Source: Arthrobacter pascens (lineage in GTDB: Bacteria; Actinomycetota; Actinomycetes; Actinomycetales; Micrococcaceae). From it: a stretch of DNA of 64,000 bases. Shown piece after piece: positions 60,731 through 64,000 of this stretch (position 1 is its first letter; the number at the start of each line of letters is the position of its first letter). The position numbers and the translations under genes were made by a program. A model generated the notes under the pieces. It was not told the DNA's origin and ran no database searches. It worked only from the letters and a program-made list of their open reading frames with translations. The stretch spans positions 4,154,001-4,218,000 of the forward strand of contig NZ_JAUSWY010000001.1 of NCBI RefSeq assembly GCF_030815585.1, read 5' to 3'.

Positions 60731-61345
60731 ATGGGGGACACAGGGAGGGAATCCACGGACGGTGAGCTTTGGCTGTGCGTCATGGATGGTGACGGTGGCG
60801 CTTTTGCTTCCCTCTTTTTACGGCACCGGGACCGGGTCTTCGTCCACAGTCTCCGGCTGGTGAAAACACCTTTTGAGGCTGAAGACGTCACGGCCATGGT
60901 GTTCCTTGAGGCCTGGCGCTGCAGATCCAGAATCCGGCTGGTCAACGATTCGATACTTGGTTGGCTGCTGATTACAGCCACGAACGTGGCAAGGAACAAG
61001 ATCAGGTCCACACTGCGCTATGAACGCCTCCTGCGGAAACTTCCGCAGGACCAGACGGTGCCGGATCACAGCGACTCCGTGGCTGACACCGTTGACCAGG
61101 ATCGGCGGTCTGAACTCCTGCACCAGGCCTATCGTTCGCTGGGCCGGCGGGACCAGGAAGTTATTGCGCTCTGCGTTTTGGAGGACATGAGCACAGCTGA
61201 GGTGAGCGAGCTGCTGGGCATTCCATCGGGCACCGTGAAGTCCCGGCTCTCACGCGCCAAACAGAAACTGTCACAGCTGATGAACCCACAAGCCGGGTTC
61301 CTGCCGGCACCGCGTCCACTCAAGCCCGAAGAGGAAACACCATGA
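60731..61345 (+). CDS. ECF-type RNA polymerase sigma factor, second module
   Basis: A 204-residue sigma factor. Region 2 is FLRHRDRVFVHSLRLVKTPFEAEDVTAMVFLEAWRCRSRI, then ILGWLLITATNVARNKIRSTLRYERLL; region 4 is LGRRDQEVIALCVLEDMSTAEVSELLGIPSGTVKSRLSRAKQKL. It is paralogous to 56366, including the leader and start. Its TGA overlaps the next ATG. Confidence 0.88.
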   Translation: MGDTGRESTDGELWLCVMDGDGGAFASLFLRHRDRVFVHSLRLVKTPFEAEDVTAMVFLEAWRCRSRIRLVNDSILGWLLITATNVARNKIRSTLRYERLLRKLPQDQTVPDHSDSVADTVDQDRRSELLHQAYRSLGRRDQEVIALCVLEDMSTAEVSELLGIPSGTVKSRLSRAKQKLSQLMNPQAGFLPAPRPLKPEEETP

Positions 61346-61899
61346 ATGAGATTCCGCGTTCACAGCGCTTCAGCGCGGAACGCAGCGCAGCCATCGAGGC
61401 ACTCCTGGCCAACGTCGCGCAGGACGGAACCCCGGAAAACCGGCACTTCCAGAACACCAAAGGCAAGCGGATTCTGCTTTCCGGTGTCGCCGTCGCCCTT
61501 GTGGCAACCGGAGGTGCCGTCGTCATGCAACTGCCTGTCACGGACAAAAGCTCGATACTTTGCTTCGCCCGAGCAGAACTGAACGGCAACCAGTTCCCCG
61601 GCACCACAGTTACCTTGGGGGAAGGAACACGGGTCGGTGAGCCATCGACACAACGCAACCCAATCCCTATCGAGGACGCACTGGTCGCCTGCCGGGACAT
61701 ATGGGCACAACACGTCCTGGACCCCAATACCCCGAACGGTAGCGCGCATCCATCCCTTCATGACCGGAGCTTCTCTTATCCGATTCCCGATCCATTGACA
61801 GTATGCGTGCTCAGTGATGGCCGGGCCGCTGTCATCCCAGGGGACGACAAAGTGTGCACTTCACTTGGGCTCGCGTTGAAAGCCGACACGGTCCCCTAA
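61342..61899 (+). CDS. membrane-anchored protein paired with second ECF sigma
   Basis: A 185-residue protein: a cytoplasmic helix (residues 1-40), one membrane helix (about 44-64) and an outer domain with cysteines (SSILCFARAEL, ALVACRDIW, VCVLSDGRAAV and VCTSLG). It occupies the same place as 56983. No canonical anti-sigma motif. It may sense a signal and hold the sigma factor, or be its effector. Inference from position. Confidence 0.68.
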   Translation: MNEIPRSQRFSAERSAAIEALLANVAQDGTPENRHFQNTKGKRILLSGVAVALVATGGAVVMQLPVTDKSSILCFARAELNGNQFPGTTVTLGEGTRVGEPSTQRNPIPIEDALVACRDIWAQHVLDPNTPNGSAHPSLHDRSFSYPIPDPLTVCVLSDGRAAVIPGDDKVCTSLGLALKADTVP

Positions 61900-61919
61900 G
61901 TGGACCAATCCCAGCATTC

Positions 61920-61946
61920 GTCCCGCTGAGGGTTCCCAAACGGGAC
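61920..61946 (+). repeat. TGAGGG palindromic element 15
   Basis: GTCCCG-CTGAGGGTTCCCAAA-CGGGAC: the cleanest copy, with a perfect 6-bp outer stem; 21 bases after a stop codon. Confidence 0.65.
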
Positions 61947-62056
61947 ACACCCACTCGCGGGGAATGGCCGAGGGAGGACCGTCCGCTTCCAAAGGAAGGA
62001 GACTTTGGCTTGCGTGATCAGCCGCCTCTTTGCCGGAAGTGGGAAGGCACAGGTGA

Positions 62057-63283
62057 CTATTTCAGGGATCTTTGGCCGAGGGCCGTTGTCGTTGCGATGA
62101 TGAGCGCGACAATCACTACGCAGGTGAAGCCTGCTGCTGATCCCCAGGAGTCGATGGCTGTTCCAGAGAGTGCAGCGGCGGCGGCGATGCCGGCCGCACT
62201 GGCGGAGTTCATCCATGTGAAGGCTTGGGTCAACATCCGCGGTTCCATATTCCGTTCGGTGAGGGCTGAGGACAGGACCATCATGGGAGCGACCGCGATA
62301 CCGACCAGGACCAGGAGCCCGGCCAGAGACCAGATGCTGTCCGCCACCATGAGGATGGCCGTTGCGGCTGAGAAGTAGACCGCGATTCCTAACAGGAGGC
62401 GCCCGGGTGGACACTTCCATTGTCGGGTGCCGTAGATGAGGCCGCCGAGCAGGCTGGCCACGCTCATCACACCGTAGAGCACGCCCCCAAGCTGGGGGGT
62501 TCCATGCTCGACGGTGAATGCGGTCACCGCCAGCTGCATGGAGCCGAAGAACAGTCCCAAGCCGATATTCACCGCCAACAGGGTGAAAAAGGCGGGCATC
62601 ATGATTCCTCCGTCGAGGACCTTCGCCAGAGGATGCGTGCCAAACGGCGGTGCAGTCGTTCGTTGGGCCGCAAGAGTGAGCCCGCCGAGGACTATCAGTG
62701 CAGCTGCACAGACCGATCCGGCGAGGGGATGGACAAAGGCGGCTATCAAACCCACCAAAGCAGGTCCGGCAAGGAAAGCGACATCATTTGCTACCGTCTC
62801 CAAGGAGAAGGCCGCCGCCAGCCGCGACCTGTCCAGGAGATGGCTCCATCGAGCCGCTGACAGCGCGCCCAGCTGCGGGACAGAGGCCCCGGCAGCGACG
62901 GCAGCCAGACAAGTACCGACAAATGACACATCCAGAACCACAGAAGCAACCAATGCGGCAGCAGCACCGCCATGCACAAAGAGCAGCAGTGGCAGCATCC
63001 GAGTCTGTCCGCGGTGATCGATGTGCCGGGCGACCTGCGGTCCCATGAGCGCCTCGCTTATGGCGAAAGCGCCGGTGACCACCCCAGCCGAGGCGAATGA
63101 CCCGGTGTAATGCTGGACGAGCCAGAGGATCCCCAGCCCAGTCATGGAAATACCAAGCCGACCAACTCCTGCAGCGAAGAAGAACTTCGCTGCACCTTCG
63201 ACCTGAAGCACGTCTTGGTATCTCTGAACGCCCCGTAATTTCCCAGAAAATGGTTGATCTGATCGATCATCAATGATTGGCAC
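62057..63283 (-). CDS. MFS transporter
   Basis: A 408-residue permease with about 12 hydrophobic segments. It begins with a 30-residue soluble stretch, then AAKFFFAAGVGRLGISMTGLGILWLVQHYTGS; the repeat boundary is near residue 200. ARHIDHRGQTRMLPLL is the motif A-like loop. Resembles actinobacterial exporters of unknown substrate. Its 3' end faces element 15. No partner gene. Confidence 0.8.
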   Translation of the reverse strand: MPIIDDRSDQPFSGKLRGVQRYQDVLQVEGAAKFFFAAGVGRLGISMTGLGILWLVQHYTGSFASAGVVTGAFAISEALMGPQVARHIDHRGQTRMLPLLLFVHGGAAAALVASVVLDVSFVGTCLAAVAAGASVPQLGALSAARWSHLLDRSRLAAAFSLETVANDVAFLAGPALVGLIAAFVHPLAGSVCAAALIVLGGLTLAAQRTTAPPFGTHPLAKVLDGGIMMPAFFTLLAVNIGLGLFFGSMQLAVTAFTVEHGTPQLGGVLYGVMSVASLLGGLIYGTRQWKCPPGRLLLGIAVYFSAATAILMVADSIWSLAGLLVLVGIAVAPMMVLSSALTERNMEPRMLTQAFTWMNSASAAGIAAAAALSGTAIDSWGSAAGFTCVVIVALIIATTTALGQRSLK

Positions 63284-63573
63284 TCCACAGAGTCCTATTT
63301 CGGCGGCCGGGGTGAGTCAATCGCCAGAAACATCGGGTCTGGACACTTCGACTGGTCACCGGCAGGATCCATCAGAAGAGTGCCCTAACGGGCAAACCAC
63401 CCCTGCATCGCCGCACAGATTGGCTGAATCGGAATCAGCCCTGCGCAATGCTCCATGCACGAGGCGCGAATGTCAATGGCCATCGACACCCGCCGTTCAG
63501 GCACAGCTGGCGCAAATGCGGAACGTAGCGGAAGATTTGGCCCAAGTCTGCCGCGAGAATCGCCACTGTCACA
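63284..63573. other. gene-free stretch before the VOC gene
   Basis: 290 bases without a convincing gene. Contains a GTGCCCTAACGGGCA palindrome (63380-63394) like half an element. Confidence 0.4.
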
Positions 63574-63942
63574 ATGAAGACCAACAGCCCCAGAGAAGTC
63601 GCTCGGTTCTGGCGTGAATTACTTGGCTACCGAATCGCGCCCAACCACAGCAACTCGGTAAAGCTGATCGGAGACGACGGGCCGGCCCTGCTTATCCAAC
63701 CGTCGGATAACCCGATCGAACAGGGGGCGATCCACCTGGATCTCCGGCCGGAGGATCAGGCGGCCTGTGTGGATCAAGCCCTCAAGCTCGGGGCCACTCG
63801 TGCGGACATCGGGCAGGCCGGCAACGAGGGATGGGTCGTCATGGCCGACCCAGGCGGCAACCTCTTTTGTGTTCTCCAGGATCAGGCCGACTACCGAGCC
63901 TCCCTGGCCAACGATCCGGGAACCGCAACGTCGATCGATTAG
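63574..63942 (+). CDS. VOC/glyoxalase-like protein, possibly 5'-truncated
   Basis: A 122-residue frame of the glyoxalase/VOC fold: SPREVARFWRELLGYRIAPN, ALLIQPSDNP, GAIHLDLRPED and GWVVMADPGGNLFCVLQ. Homologues have an extra first strand, and the codons just upstream (ARIATVT) fit it. That stretch has no start codon before an in-frame stop at 63526, so the native start seems lost. It may bind a metal and small substrate, or be decaying. Confidence 0.6.
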   Translation: MKTNSPREVARFWRELLGYRIAPNHSNSVKLIGDDGPALLIQPSDNPIEQGAIHLDLRPEDQAACVDQALKLGATRADIGQAGNEGWVVMADPGGNLFCVLQDQADYRASLANDPGTATSID

Positions 63943-63966
63943 GGGTTCGAGGTGTGCCGGATCTGT

Positions 63967-63992
63967 TGCAGTCAGGGTTCCCCTAAGGAACG
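63967..63992 (+). repeat. TGAGGG-family element 16
   Basis: TGCAGTCAGGGTTCC then CCTAAGGAACG, 25 bases after the VOC stop, at the window edge. Confidence 0.5.
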
Positions 63993-64000
63993 AGGGAAGC

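Noticed and set aside
1-64000. tRNA, rRNA, CRISPR array, prophage or transposon
   Set aside because: I looked for tRNA T-arm patterns, regularly spaced repeats, and recombinase or transposase motifs and recognised none by eye; a tRNA scan could still find one.

Overview
This 64 kb window is high-GC chromosomal DNA of an actinobacterium. Gene content (disA with mutY, an RF3 gene, ECF sigma factors, DhaKLM with a DhaM-HPr fusion, FadR-type GntR regulators, many small Micrococcaceae-like hypotheticals) fits Arthrobacter, Pseudarthrobacter or a relative. That placement is inferred from protein resemblance and composition. No rRNA, tRNA, CRISPR array, transposase, integrase or phage gene was seen.

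Region 1 (1-3.4 kb) holds a cut-off GntR-family gene, a pirin, its MarR-type neighbour and a divergent luciferase-like monooxygenase. Three TTGAC-NN-GTCAA palindromes lie between the divergent genes. A DoxX remnant follows.

Region 2 (3.4-26 kb) is a catabolic island. A long minus-strand operon runs from 13.1 to 3.4 kb: HAD hydrolase, amino acid oxidase, aldehyde dehydrogenase, TtuC-like beta-decarboxylating dehydrogenase, 2-hydroxyacid dehydrogenase, methylmalonate-semialdehyde dehydrogenase, aspartase and alcohol dehydrogenase. Divergent from it are two paralogous import-and-oxidation units, each with a polar-amino-acid ABC transporter, a sarcosine or N-methyltryptophan oxidase-like flavoenzyme and a FadR-type GntR regulator. 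The first unit also carries gabT and gabD. Five near-identical operators (ATTGT-NN-ACAAT) precede the operons and suggest one regulon. The genes imply uptake of an amine or N-substituted amino acid, oxidative removal of the amine, and delivery of carbon through succinate semialdehyde and related compounds. The substrate is not known.

Region 3 (26-48 kb) is mostly housekeeping or stable genome: a scar joining two truncated genes, FabF-like synthase, RF3, DisA, MutY, two DUF3592 proteins, two lipoproteins, an aldo/keto reductase and epimerase divergent from a glycosidase with a LacI-type operator, an MFS pump, DhaKLM, a FAD-linked oxidase, an acetyltransferase and an S9 peptidase. REP-like hairpins flank the peptidase.

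Region 4 (48-64 kb) is different. It holds short, mostly unrelated accessory genes: GNAT, NERD, deoxyribosyltransferase-like, ankyrin, a disrupted STAS-like gene, LysM, a cytidine deaminase-ASCH fusion, DinB, two ECF sigma/membrane-protein modules, a low-GC lipoprotein, HTH, PLDc_N, MFS and VOC. Between them sit about 16 copies of a short imperfect palindrome with core TGAGGGTTC or TGAGGGATC. Most lie at or just after a stop codon, and I saw none in the first 48 kb. This cassette-like arrangement without a visible recombinase is the best candidate here for an undescribed system. The two sigma modules also share one promoter architecture with identical spacing.
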